The position numbers and the translations under genes were made by a program. A stretch of DNA of 64,000 nt from Fragilariopsis cylindrus CCMP1102 (lineage: Eukaryota; Bacillariophyta; Bacillariophyceae; Bacillariales; Bacillariaceae), in assembly GCA_900095095.1 (NCBI GenBank), contig FMBT01000313.1:62001-126000 (forward strand). Reading direction: 5' to 3'. The notes below the pieces were generated by a model. That model saw only the letters and a list, made by a program, of their open reading frames with translations. It was not told where the DNA came from and did not search any database. Shown one piece after another: positions 45,968 to 58,388 of the stretch (its first letter is position 1; the number at the start of each line of letters is the position of its first letter).

Positions 45968-48900
45968 TTATAGAATCAGGAAGAATAGTGACAGTCCTAC
46001 CGATACAATAGTTAATGAACTTCCTGTCGTAAAACTACCAGCTGATGTAGGTGCCACCGTTGGAGCTACAACAGGTTGACTTGCTGGTGGTGATGGTAGT
46101 GCAATTGGTGAATTTGGTTTAGGTGTAGGGAATGGACTTGGCCTCATTGTCGTTTTAGGTGGATCTGTTACTTTTTCTTTCGTTGTCTGCAATGATACGA
46201 TTGTACCACTTTGTGCAACTAAAACAGAACGATCTGATAATATAACAAATTTCGAGTTGACTAATGATGCGTCGTTTTCATCCTCATCTTCACTGCCGTC
46301 TTGAGAAGAAGAAGAATCACTATTCATACCAGGACGATATGTCCATAGTAATGAACCATCCCTACTTTCTAAACATTCTATACGTGATCCTCTTGCAATA
46401 TAAATTCCATTCTGATTTCCAGCCGCTAATGATGGTGCCCATTGTATATCAGCTGTAATACCACTACAGGATCCGATACCAACTTTTAAAATTTCGTCAC
46501 TATCAATAGTACGCGCAACAGCAATATCTAATACATCAATTACATCTTGTTTAATAGGTGTATACCATTCAGATTCACCTGAATCAGTTTCTAATGCAAT
46601 AACACCATGATTATCACCAACCTTATTGTCATCCAGAGCATTATCACTACAACTAAAAACAGTATTATCGTTACCACTAAGAGCTGGCTGGTACGCTGTG
46701 AATAATTGATTATTGTCATACATTGTCAACAACGATTGTTGAGTGACTACTATTGGTTTTCTTTCAGCAACAATATCCTTACCAACATAGATATTTCTAT
46801 TATCTACATCACGTGGTCGTGCCATAGGCAATATTTTACTATCAACATTTTTACTATCCACATCACGTGGCCGAGTTGCAGGCAATAAGCCACGCGAACG
46901 CCGTAGTTTACTGGTAGTAGCTGCCTCACTATCATCAATATCAATAGCTTTCCATGTTGGACCGAGTTTTAAATTGTTACCATTGAACTTCACTAAACCA
47001 TAAATACTATCAATATGATACATATTGTCGTCATCATCTACAACAACATTCGTGTATGCATTATGTGGCAGTCCATCTACACTAGTCTTGTATGCATATT
47101 CTGATATAATTTGACCATTAGTGGCATTCAATTGTACCATACCACCTAATTGTGATCCATCATCATCAACAGCAATATTGATGGCACTAAATAATGATTC
47201 ACCATCATTAGATGGAGTTAATCCAACAAAGCGACTTGTACTTGATCCTGCTCTCCATTTTTCACCATCACTACTTGACGATCCAGATCCATTGATTGAT
47301 GTTGCAATTGTCGTTGTTGATGAGGATGCAGGATTCGTAATCCATGTTGCGTAAACACTTTTACAATCTGATGAGAATGCTGGTCGACCATTAATAGCAG
47401 GTTCACCGTATAGTGATGTCCATCCTTCATATTCGACAGAGATATCAATTGATGATTGTTTATTGTTGTTGGTAGTATCACTACCTGCTAATATCATATC
47501 ATATACAATCATCCGTGAACCAACTAAATCATTAAAGAATTGCTTGAACGTACTGTTGTCTCGTACAACAACCGCCATTTTTAATATAGCACCCTCCCTA
47601 TTGATTAAATCACCGTAACATACCTCTACGGATTGGATTTCAGTAGAGGTTGATGTTTCCCATCCTTCATTAGTTGATGGTTTTATTTCTATACACAGCG
47701 ATTCCATAATTTTACCATCTCTTTGTGTATCGATTGGACAAATCCGTCCAAGTGTTGCAATATTTACTTCTGTTGTTTCAAATATGTTGTTATTAATAAT
47801 AGTACGGTTGGGGATACCAATACGTGCTGTTGCTGTTTCTTGTGTTGCTGCTAATGATGTTGCTGTTGTTATAGTAACATCAGCATTATATACATACCAT
47901 GCAAATTTTGTGGATGAATCATAAAAGATAAACTCTTTTGATGTAACATCAACATCATTAAATGATTGTTTCCATATTTCTTTTGGTACGAACACATCTT
48001 TATCAATATCATCTGGTTCATAATCAGAACAACAATCTAAAAATATATCGTCTATGGATGGACAACAATCACCTGTTAAACCTATATTCTTACATACAGG
48101 TGCAGCAGAACATAATGCATTATTGTTGCTCACTGGAGCCGGAGTGGGATTGTTCTTTTCACTCTTAAAACTCTTTTCACTCTTAATGCTCTTAAGACTC
48201 TTTTCACTCTTACTACTCTTTACTTTTTCACTCTTAATACTCTTAGTACTCTTATCATCTTTACTCTTATTACTCTTATTACTCTTATCATCTTTACTCT
48301 TATTACTCTTGTTATCCTTGCAACTTTTACAACTCTTAGAGGTCGAAGCATCAGTACTGACTTCATCTTCGTCTTCATCTTCGTCATCAAGAACATCAAC
48401 GTCTACATCTACATCAACATCAATGTCTACATCTACATCTTCACTTTCAATACCCGTAGTAGGTACTTCCGTTTCTTCATCACATCTATGGAAGAGGATG
48501 TGTGTGAGTACGGTAAGTAAAGGTAAAAAATAGAAAACAAAACAAAACAAAAACGAATGAGTGATTGATTGAATTGAGCTGGTATGGCATGGTATGCGGT
48601 GCAGTGCGGTGTTGATGCTGTGTGTCTATATACAGCTGAGGTGCGAACGGATCACCCTTATCGCAATTTGATCCTAGCTAGAAGGAATAGCTCTCTCGAG
48701 GTGCACCGGTAACAGGCTGCACTGCACTGCACTGCACTGCACCCCACCGCACCTCTATCACCTGTCCGAGTTACAAGTACTTCATTCCAAAACATCTTAG
48801 CTTTAAAAAAGAAACTTACCCTTCTTCTGTAGATTCTTTCGCTGATTTGCTTTTACAACTTTTATCTGATTTTTTGCTACTTTTTGATTTCTTTGATGTA

Positions 48901-49172
48901 TAATAACCAGATGAAGTTGGATTATCAGTACCATAATATCCTCCTTTTGATTTCTTTTTGCTACTTTTCGATTTCTTTGATGCGTAATAACCAGAAGAAG
49001 TTGGAACATCAGTACCATAATATCCTCCTTTTTTAGGAGCAAGATTTCGTTTATTACGTACGAGACTATTATTCGTTTTCACAACAACGTCAGCATCAAC
49101 AACAACGATAATGATGTCGAAGGCAATTATCGTTGCTACGAGGAGCGTGAGGGTGGAGACACTCTTCCTCAT
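45968..49172 (-). CDS. Secreted Lys/Ser-rich beta-propeller (PQQ-like) protein with GPI-like tail, two exons
   Basis: Exons 49172-48820 and 48485-45968 are joined across a 334-bp phase-2 intron (GTAAGT ... CCATAG); the product is 956 aa. A signal peptide (about 1-27) is followed by two repeats of the form GGYYGTDxPTSSGYYxSKK alternating with Lys/Ser runs (residues 48-117). Exon 2 opens with a Val-Asp repeat and an acidic run. Next is a Lys-Ser block of KSNKSKDD and KSIKSEK units, then a Cys-rich linker (DCCPS ... LDCC). From about residue 400 come repeated beta-propeller blades in PQQ style (GGMVQLNATNGQ, GVIALETDSGESEWYTP, RIECLESRDGSLLWTYRPG). The C-terminus is Pro/Thr-rich then a hydrophobic tail, fitting a GPI anchor. 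A cell-surface or wall role is inferred; the Lys/Ser runs recall silaffin-type wall proteins. Confidence 0.78.
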
Positions 49173-50074
49173 TTTCGTTCTGTAGTATCGCTTTTATTTG
49201 TTGCTGCGTAAGGTATTTTAATTTTGAGAAATTCGTCGTCGTCGTCGTCGTCGTCGTACAGTAATCTTCCCACAGAGCTACGGTTGCTTCCTTTAATAAG
49301 AAGTATGTATGGAATGTGAAATCAAATCAAATCAAATCAAATCGATTTCCAAACCAACGCGATTAAAAAAGATAGAGGATTCAAACCTTAGCAGAGTGTG
49401 TATCGATGTATCAATGTATCAATGCCTGTAATATCTGATTGACACGATCACTCTAGTCGAACAGTGCTACCGGTATGTAGTGTTACGATGATGATGTGAA
49501 TGCAGTCACGGTGAATGATGTTGTTGAAAGTATAAGGAGAAAATAAGTACGGTAAAACTCGCTTATTCTTGTGGACATCCTCGATTTTTTTTGGCCACCT
49601 TGATCTATCTAACGTGCTTTTCAGCATCTTGTTTTCCTTTGGTGGTTATTAGGCGAAGGTGCGGCTTTATGAATAAGTCGTGGATGATTCTTTAAGCCTA
49701 AGGGCAGGAGGCAATACTATAAATGTCTTAAAAAATCGTCGAAAGTTAGCTACTTAAGAAATCTTAAACAATTATTGTTATTCGGAAGTGAAATGGTACA
49801 TTTATGCGAGTCCCATCACTCTTTTATTGTACTTTACTACTATCATGACCATGTGTATCACGACTACCTTCAGCAACATATCGCATGATGGAATGATTGA
49901 TTATTCCATTCTTCGATTGATTCATTCGATTCTTTCGTTCGCGAATTATAGGACATCGCTCACAACATTCTTTATTACAACACTGACACATCACAACACA
50001 AAGAAAGAAAGCAAAGAAAGAAAGAAACAGACCTTCATATAAGCCACAATCTTCATGTTGTAGTAATAACAGTT
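49173..50074. other. Intergenic region
   Basis: Contains (CGT)n (49230-49258) and (AAATC)n (49318-49342) close to the upstream gene start. An 84-codon open frame at 49788-50042 has no coding character. No gene is supported. Confidence 0.4.
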
Positions 50075-50147
50075 ACCCGGTTAGCTCAGTTGGAAGAGCG
50101 CTCGACTTTTAATCGTGTGGTCATGGGTTCAATCCCCATATCGGGTG
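50075..50147 (+). tRNA. tRNA-Lys(UUU)
   Basis: A full cloverleaf can be folded. The acceptor stem is ACCCGGT with ATCGGGT (one G-U). The D stem is GCTC/GAGC. The anticodon loop CTTTTAA has anticodon TTT (50108-50110). The T arm is ATGGG-TTCAATC-CCCAT, and the discriminator base is G. The anticodon stem has one U-U mismatch. A box (TTAGCTCAGTTGG) and B box (GGTTCAATCC) are present. No intron; CCA is not encoded, as expected for a eukaryotic nuclear gene. Confidence 0.95.
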
Positions 50148-50168
50148 CAATGGTTTAGTGTGATACCA

Positions 50169-50173
50169 TTTTT
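50169..50173 (+). terminator. Pol III T-run terminator of tRNA-Lys
   Basis: Five T residues 21 bp after the tRNA end; the usual pol III stop signal. Confidence 0.6.
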
Positions 50174-50797
50174 GCCCAGGTACAAAAATATAGGTACATA
50201 TTATTTATGTACAAAGATCAGCATATTATATACAACATAATCCGTGGGTTGTCGCCATCTCCACTACAACAATAGATATTGGGCACGATTACATCATACT
50301 GGTGGGGTGTTATTGTAATATAACTTCGTGTGTTTATTTGATTGCATAATTAGATCGTGAATAATATCCCGGAAGAGCAAAATTGAAGAGCAGATCAAGT
50401 AAAGATAAGCGCTCTGATTTTACGAAGCTTTTTTACCTAAAGTGTGACAAATCAATTCCATTTGAATATTGGAAGAAAGAGGAGATACACTGTTAGCATT
50501 TTGCGAACTGAACTTTATTTCACATTGTCTTATTGTTGATTTGACTACTACAGTATAGCTAGCATAGCAGAAATAAAATGAATGTAGTAATACGACGCTA
50601 TTGCTAGTAAAAGCTTATCCTATCGAATGTTCTAAGTTTACTTGTCATCAATAATATGCAATGAGGTCCTCGGCTTTATTCCTTTTGCTTCTTATATTGC
50701 TTGTGATGTATCTATTTATGTCTGTATTAATTGTTATGATATTTTTGTTGTCTTTCCTTTCTATAAAGCTTCTCCACAATACATTGAATTGCAAATA
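50174..50797. other. Intergenic region after tRNA-Lys
   Basis: AT-rich; no gene or clear repeat seen. Confidence 0.35.
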
Positions 50798-51406
50798 TTA
50801 CAAATGGGAGTCGTTGCAAATCCAGGCCACCAAATCATCACGCCAGTACACACACTTGCCATCGGTATCACAGTCATTACTACAATTAGAATGAATGAAG
50901 CTGTCATCAAAGTCGTAAGTGTAGTCATAATTACTAACGTCGGTAGTCCCATCGGAACAGTACCATCCATCACCGAAAACACAGTCTTTTCCCCAATCAG
51001 TTTGACAATCGGCATTCTTTGCGTACTTTGGGAAATCAGGATCATTGCACCCTTTGGCAATGAATGAATTCGAATCAACATCTCCTTCTGGGCCGTCATC
51101 CTTACAGTACCATTTGCTGTATGAAAGAGAGAAATGAACACCAGTGTCACAACCGGAATGAATGGCAGAGTCGTCGAAATCTTTACTGTCAATAGTGCTA
51201 ACATCGGTACCGTCATTACAGTACCATCCATCACCATACTCACAGTCGCTTCCAAAGTTAGTCTGACAATCGGCATTAGTGGCATATTCCGGAAAGGCAC
51301 CATTTTCAAGGGTACATCCAGAATAAATGTATGCTGCATCGTAGTCTACAGCATTAGTAGTTGCAACACTGAGGGCCGAAAACGTTAAAATGGTTGAAAA
51401 TTTCAT
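50798..51406 (-). CDS. Small secreted Cys-rich protein with two tandem repeats
   Basis: This is a 202-aa protein starting at the Met at 51406 (MKFSTIL); the frame extends upstream but that part is polar and lacks coding signs. The signal peptide is residues 1-19 (ends TTNA). The mature protein has two ~60-residue repeats: (S/K)GC..., a PEYATNADCQTNFGSDCEYG-type core, GDGWYC.DGT, then DFDDS.IHS.C. About 14 Cys are spaced in pairs, consistent with disulfides. It is acidic, with no Lys-rich clusters. Family unrecognised; extracellular location inferred. Confidence 0.75.
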   Translation of the reverse strand: MKFSTILTFSALSVATTNAVDYDAAYIYSGCTLENGAFPEYATNADCQTNFGSDCEYGDGWYCNDGTDVSTIDSKDFDDSAIHSGCDTGVHFSLSYSKWYCKDDGPEGDVDSNSFIAKGCNDPDFPKYAKNADCQTDWGKDCVFGDGWYCSDGTTDVSNYDYTYDFDDSFIHSNCSNDCDTDGKCVYWRDDLVAWICNDSHL

Positions 51407-51925
51407 TTTTTTTTGTCGTTGTTGATAGTTGATAATTGATATTGTTGTTGTTGTTGTTGTGGTTGTTATTGTTGAAGTTTTATTTTGTGAGAAGAAGATA
51501 CCTTTTTCTGAGCTTTGTTCAAATATGTTTCCTCTCAATAGATCTCCATGTTCGATTCCAAACCCTAACTAGACAAGTGAGAATAATGATTTTGTGTCAA
51601 GTGAGAACAATGATTTTTTGGTTGTGTCCAGTGAGAACAATGATGATTTTCTTCATTCATGTCAAGTACACTCGGTCAGAATACTAGTAGGATATCTCGA
51701 CCTAATCATATTCATTCTTTGAATATTGACAATACTACATACCGGCACTATGAACAATTGCAATGCGGTTTTTCGGTCACGCAACTTAATGGTATTAACG
51801 TCGTGACGTGATAGAGAGAATTTTGGATTTCTGGCACGACTGAAGCTAGACACGTTTTGCTTGTATGCATCTGATAGCGTTTAAAAATTTTTTATTTTGA
51901 TTTTATTTTTTATTTTCGATGATTC
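51407..51925. promoter_or_regulatory. Upstream region of the Cys-rich protein gene
   Basis: Contains a GTT/ATT repeat-rich leader (51417-51480), then a ~22-bp unit CAAGTGAGAACAATGATTTT repeated about three times with drift (51574-51650). No other gene seen. Confidence 0.45.
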
Positions 51926-52304
51926 TACCGTTCGCACATTCGCGCAAGCTACTAATATCGCGACAACATAAAATTAGCTACGGTCACGTATGTTAACATG
52001 GAATATTATGCAAATAATGAGGTTTCCTCTTCAGTTGAGGACATCAACGCGCGACAGGCAAGTTTTACTACAATTTAAATCAAACTAGTCCAGCCACTTT
52101 TTTGAAGCAGTCCCAGCAAATTTGAATACCGTGAATAATTTTTTAGAACAAATACAAATAAATTAACTTTATTCACCCCATCACAAACGTACTTAGAGAG
52201 TAGTATAGCATACAAAACAGAATAGAACGCCCCATCGCAATAGTAACTGCAATCAATTAACACCACTTTCTGCCATCGCCTTCAACCAAAATCGTCCTGG
52301 AATC

Positions 52305-55300
52305 ATGGATAATTACGATTCAAACGGATACTGGAATCTCCCTCCATCAGATCGACAACAATCATTCCCACCACCACCGTATTTACCACCGTATTTACCA
52401 CAGTATCCGCCCATTCCACCAATACCACAACAGCAACAATATGATGATCATAGAAGACACTCTCTTCCCGCTCAAATAGGTCCACCACCACCACTATCGG
52501 AAAATAATACTACACGAAGACAGTCCCTTCCCTCTCGTTTACAACCACCACCACCATTGCTCTCAAGGCAACCAGATAATGAAATATTAGCTCAATTGCT
52601 CGATAGCTATAGTGCGTCCATCAAATGGAGAGTTCAAGCAGGACCATCTCCTTTCTACGTTTTTTTGGATAATAACAACAAAACAAAACAAAAAGGATGG
52701 GTAAGAAATCTAATGAGAATACCAACAACAAAAAACAACCCAACACCATTGCGTTATTATGACTTACTCATCAAAACAACTCCATCTGCAGCAATGTCAG
52801 GCTTCTCGAACACACAAGTAATGGATGTCTTCTATCATGCATTTGATATGAACAAAGCATCAATGTGTAGTGCAAAACTGAAGAAACGGAGGATGATTGG
52901 AAACCAAAATACAACAACAACACATTGATTGCCGCTTCGACCGTTACCTATTACAAACGCAATCGTTAATAAGCGTGCGACTAAACAGCTGACACCTGCT
53001 AGAAAAACAAAGAAGAAGAAAGGAAGCACGAGTTTAGTATCAACAACCGATTTATCATCCATGGAGACACCAACAGTAGCACATAAATTGGTTTCGAATT
53101 ATAACAAACACAACAGCACATTGCAACTAACAGAATCCGCACAGAAAATGGGATCCGATTGTTTTAAAATTGCAACAAAATTGACTTACGCAGGTGATCC
53201 TTGTGATCGATTCGATACATTTACTTTTATTAAAGCCATAGCACCACCAACAATTGAAGTAAACCGTAAACGAGTGGTTGATATATTACGTGATAAAGCA
53301 AAAGTCGCTGATAAGATCCAAAATATGATCACCAGTAAAAAGTACACTGGAAACAAAAGATGCCAGGATATACTTGCAGCAGGTGTTGCTGTGGTACCAA
53401 ACATATCATTGGATCAAGTGCCTATCATTATGGCTTGTGCACGTCGATCGTTATTAATGGAAATAGGAATTGACGTCACCGAAGAGCAATGCGCATCAAG
53501 TTCACCCAAAGCAAATGTAATATCAAGTTCACTTGGTTGACTTGCTGGAAGCTGCCTACTTCAAAAACTGAAAATACTTCAAAGATCAAAGTATGCTATG
53601 CTGGCATGTGATAAAGCAAATAAAGACGGTATACCACACTTCGTCAAAACACTATCATGTTGGGATGATATAAAGGATGAAGTCGAGTGTTTCCTTTTAG
53701 ATATAGACGGTGCAGGGTCTTCTGATCAAGATTGTGCTAACGCAATTGAGCACTCGATGTTGCAGAAGCAAGTTGGTATGGTCATATCGGGAATGGGAAC
53801 AGATAGTGGAGGAGGAGCAACGCTAGAAAGTTTCTGTGACACGTTAAGTGAATTGAAACTTATCAACCCAGAATTCTGTTTCGTAGGCGCGTGTACACTA
53901 CATTTACTACAACTTCTACTTGCCGTTCCAGTTGAACACGTTTTTGGTCTTGGTGGAAGAGATAAGTACAATGCGATGCAGCTTTTACATTCAATGTATG
54001 ATCTTGAAAGGTTCTTTGGTCGTGAGGTGTGGAAAACAATGTTTCAGGAACACATTGAGAAGCTTGGCTTGAAACTATTCGTCCCAAATGCTATGCCGAA
54101 TCCAGTCACAACACGTTGGTGGTGGCTTGGAATTGCATGTGACATTGCTTTAAAGTATTGGGATGTGTATCATTCTAGTGCAAAGTCGTGTGTCAATGCA
54201 TTTGGTAGTACAAGCTATGCAAATCTTGTTGGTTCTAGTTTAGACGCTTTGATGAAGGAAGAGATGTTTCAGATCAACATCAAGTTTATTATGTGCTTCG
54301 CCTCATTCGTAATCATGCCACATTTTCGTTTCCTTCAGGAAAAAGGAGTACGTTCAAAGAAGGCAGGTTTAGTAGTGACAGCATGTTGGTGAGAGCGTTT
54401 TTAATACGCGAAGACTTACAACAACTACTTGATGGCGGATGGGAGACTCACAAAGCATTCGTACCGTTTGTTGATCATCTCAAAGCACCTAGAAAGAGAT
54501 CAAGAAAGGAAGAAGAAGAAGATGAGAGGAATAAGATAGATTCGAGTCCATTAGCATACAAACAACACAAAGATAACAACGAGAAGCTACGATTGACACT
54601 CGACAAGAGGCGCGAGAAAATGAAACAGACGGAAGAATTCATACAAGGCAGAAAGAATAACAAGCCTGATAGCTACTGGACAAGTCTTCACAAATTAAAC
54701 GGATCTACACTTACTAATGTGTACAATTTCCTGCATCTTCCAAAACAAACCTTTGACGATCAATTGAAAAAGAATCGGTCGGTCACAGCAAAAGAAAAAA
54801 GGGACGGGTTAGAAGCATCAAGGATTGGGAAAGATCAATTTGATGACGAAATTACAAACAACAAGAATGCGATTGCAAGAATCGACGAGAAGCTTGCAGG
54901 TATGAGTCTTGGTAGCAAGGAGTTTTTATTACGAACATTTCTTGCTGCCGATCTAGAAGAGCGTTGCAACAAAGTTACCTACAGCTTTCCGTTACATGAT
55001 TTATTTGGTTGTCAAAACGATGAGAATGTTATGGATTTAGAAATAACAGTTGAGAATGTGAATGAACAGATAGAAAATCTGGAATGCGAAATTGAAGAAG
55101 ACAAAAAGGAGATTAATAGACGGGCTGCATTAGAACTTACTACAACTCCATCATCTAGCGAAGATGACAATCTTATCACAGAAGAACAGGATAGACAAGA
55201 GTCCGAAATACCTCCTGAAAATACAAGAGAAGAAAACGAAGGAAACGGTGAGACATTATTTGAAGACGTATGTCGACGACAAGCACAGATATTTGTGAAA

Positions 55301-56390
55301 AAGGCACACGATCAGTTCATGAAACACTTCCCTCGTTGGTCGAACCAATTAATTTTCTTTGGTGTGGCCTCAGAGAAAGAGACAGCAAATGTCGTAGCTG
55401 ACTATCTTTTAGGCAATGATTTAGACTATACGAAAGACAAAGTATACGAATCTACTATACATAACCGAGCCATTGAGCTTGGAGAATTCGCAGATTATTT
55501 AGATAAAACGGGTCAAGCAGAAAGTTTAGAAGATGTACAAAAGTCAAGTTATTTTGTCACACATCGAAATGGAATTAAAAAATTGTCAGAGGGAGAAGAT
55601 TTGTGGAATAGCGGTGTGAAAGAAGTCAACGAATTGCAAACATTTGTTAAACAAGCAGTCTTACCTACTCCATCGAATACACAGTTTGTTGAACTATTCG
55701 TAAAAGAAGCCGGTCATGTATCAGCAAAGAACAGATCTGAATCTTTACGGTCCATATTTGCGATCATAAGGGCGTGTACAAACATGGAAGCAAACCGAAT
55801 GGCACAAAAAGAAGCGAGAACGCGTACGCTTTGTGCCAACCAGTACACAAAAGGAGGAAAGATTGGTGAGAGAGTGATGAAATTCAAGACAACAGAGCAA
55901 GATAAAGAGTCTCGAATTGTCATAAGAGGCTCACACAAGGCGAAACACTTCATTAATTGTGCAATGAAGGCGTCCGAAGGATTGGACGATGTGGATATAG
56001 ATGCAATGGGGGCTGCGCTACTGAATCGTTCAACAAGCTTTGCTGTTAAAAAAGCTGCCGCAACAATGACGAAATACAGAGCAGGTATGAATCGCAAGAG
56101 AAGAAGACAGACTAAAAAAACAGCGACAAGATGTAAAATACACAGATGATACACTTGGTAGAATTGCGTACTCATCTTTGCGTATTGAGCATCTTGCAGA
56201 TGTCCGCTGCGAATTAGAAGCACACGAGATTGATTCTACAAACAAAGATGGTAGCAAAAAATGTGCACTACTATTAAATCAATCGATCATACAACATAGA
56301 GGAAAAGACTACGAGAGAAAGCATTTTAACCCTCGCACAGAGGAGCTGCAACGGTGCTTTCCATACTCAATCATGGAAGACACAATATAA
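52305..56390 (+). pseudogene. Transposase-like gene of the two-gene element, about four disruptions
   Basis: The coding trace spans about 1,360 codons. It starts with a Pro/Gln/Ser-rich leader (MDNYDSNGYWNLPP), then a basic segment. A core follows with RNase H-like transposase marks: GMGTDSGGG (Asp), CTLHLLQL (a CxxH motif) and TRWWWLG (RW motif), as seen in hAT and related families. Next come FLIREDLQQLL and a long charged helical region (coiled coil, about codons 740-1000). The last part is basic. The frame is broken by TGA at 52926 and 53538, by a shift near 54340-54390 and by one at an A7 run near 56114. Each side remains coding-like, so decay looks recent. The second TGA could instead lie in a ~70-bp intron (GTAATA at 53516 to AAAG near 53585). 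Confidence 0.7.
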
Positions 56391-56943
56391 CAACAACAAT
56401 ATTACTGTAACTTACTTATTTGTAGCCATTGTTCATGATTTGTTCTTTGTTCGTTTGTGTATTTTTAGTTGATTTGCGTTTTATTCTAATCGATTTTGAT
56501 TTTATGAAAGCTTTAACGCAAGGTAACGTGTAAGAGTTACAGCTTGTCGCGATAGTACCGTGTAAAGCTTTTCTTCTTCTCTTTCTTTTTTCTTTCTTCA
56601 CATGAGTAAGCACATGTAACGTCGCTCATGCAACGTCTAGCTAGTACCATGATCAGTCAATTCATATCATGTTCATCGTGTTACCGGATCTAAAATAATG
56701 ATTTACGATTTATAAAATTGCGAAAAAAAATTTAGTCGCCTTGCGCTAATGAAGCACATTATGGTAATTTTCTTTGTGGCAATGGACAAAAATTTCATTC
56801 CATTCAAACAAGCATGCCAATCTTGTAAAGGTAAGTCTATCGCATTGCTATCTTTCCCTTGTTTTTGTTGTCATGTGTTGTGTTGAATGTTGAATGTTGT
56901 TGTTGTTCTTTCATCACAAAAAGCAACTACAACAACATTCAAC

Positions 56944-57922
56944 ATGCCTACGTATTATCTAATACCGTACCGCAATGGTAAACAGATTGGAGGCGAAGAG
57001 GACATATATCCTTTGCTCTTAGATGATGACACAGTCCGACGTATCTATCCTGAAAAACTTAAGGATTTGATGGTTGAAGCTCCCTGTCGTAATAGTAGAA
57101 CAGAGTGTGTTGCTTGTCAGAAATATATTCATGATAAAGTCAAATTTGCTAACGATAAGTTATACCTTATATTTGATGCTGAAACAAAAACTCTATCTCA
57201 CAATACAAACTACTCTCCTTTCACTGGTATATCCTATCGTAATCATGATGAAGATTTGATATCTCTCCCTCGAAAATTTACACTCCCTCTTCGTGAGGGT
57301 ATGTTTCTTTCATTCAATCTACCTGCTAATTCAAGACGATGGTGTTATTCAATGGATTTCTATGTTGGTGCATTTGAAGAAGAAGAAGAAGAAGAAGGCG
57401 TCGATCCTGATATCGATGCCGATGATGAGGAAGATGATGACGATGATATGGTCGATGATGAGGAAGAACATGAAGATAACAATCGATCCGTAGTTTTGTT
57501 GTCAGACGATGATGATGGTGATGATGCACCACCACAACATAATGGATTTGTTGAGATGGATGATCTTAAGATTGTATCAATGGCTGTAGCTGTACAGCCA
57601 TTACTCGATCTAAGACCACCACCCATCGTCCCTGAAGCTGCTTATATTACATTTCTTTGTATTGATGATAATGATGATGTTTTGGCAACACCACCTCGTA
57701 TTCCTGATCCACCCGGCAGTACACCTATCAGTGAGACTGTGCTCTCCTAATCATATGTATAGTACGCTATCAAGATTAACAGAAGATGGAGGAGTCAGCG
57801 ATGATATTGCTATTATACGAGCTGAATTACAAGCAACACACACACAACTACAAGCTGCTTCGGCTCGGAATGCATTATTATCCCCTTTCGAAAAGGGTTA
57901 CTTACCACTCAACTCTCCATAG
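56944..57922 (+). pseudogene. Second, acidic protein gene of the two-gene element
   Basis: The first Met is at 56944 (MPTYYLIPYRNGKQ). It is open for 268 codons to 57750. From about 57740 the downstream +1 frame looks like its natural continuation (LTEDGG ... IIRAELQATHTQLQA ... stop 57922), so there is probably one frameshift. The N-terminal part has paired Cys (CRNSRTECVACQK). The middle is an Asp/Glu run. The C-terminal part is Pro-rich then helical with coiled-coil character. No known domain is recognised. Being inside the TIRs and downstream of the transposase, it is likely an accessory protein of the element. Confidence 0.6.
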
Positions 57923-58388
57923 TTGTTGTCTAAGCAGAAGAGAGAGAGCTATATTGACGTTCTTCCTCTCTTACGATGTGGCTGTTGTCTGCTACTATAC
58001 TGTATCTATTTAGTAGTAGTCCTAATTTGTAGTGTTAATACCGTAATATCTATTTAATAGTATTTTAATATATGATCATACATTGTTTTGGGTACATTCG
58101 TGGTGTTTTTCCTAGGTATGAACACATGTCGTTCAAATCTCAACGCGCGCCAGCAGGCAATTATTTTTGAACATACAAAGTATTAGTCACTTATATTTTG
58201 CGCGAACGGTAGATTCACTTCTAGCTACGTTCGTACTTGAAGTACGACTAATGACGTGCGACTACTAACGGGTAGTATCGTACAGTACTGCGGACTTTCC
58301 ATACAGCAGTAAGAGTACTTGAAAGCACACAACTGCAAATAGAAGAATCATCGCTTATAATCATACTCTAATAACAATATCATCTATT

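Larger units (their letters stand above)
51926..58211 (+). mobile_element. 6.3-kb two-gene DNA transposon with GATTC target duplication, degenerate
   Basis: Ends TACCGTTCGC and inverse GCGAACGGTA are bordered by GATTC on both sides (51921-51925; 58212-58216). A 3-bp duplication (ATT) with one more base of TIR is an equally valid reading. Further inside, TCAACGCGCG....AGGCAA occurs near both ends in direct orientation (52044-52060 and 58138-58161). Inside are a transposase-like gene and a second acidic-protein gene, both on the plus strand and both with frame damage. I cannot place it in a named superfamily. Confidence 0.75.

Noticed and set aside
48486-48550. Hydrophobic start of the long propeller frame as its signal peptide
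   Set aside because: It ends at a consensus acceptor that joins, in phase, to an upstream exon with a better signal peptide.
49788-50042. 84-codon open frame before tRNA-Lys as a gene
   Set aside because: No recognisable domain, and its end lies in an AAAG-rich run; nothing supports translation.
52926-53540. Selenocysteine or altered code at the two TGA codons
   Set aside because: No SECIS-like structure could be identified by eye, and host genes nearby use TGA as a stop; decay or an intron is simpler.
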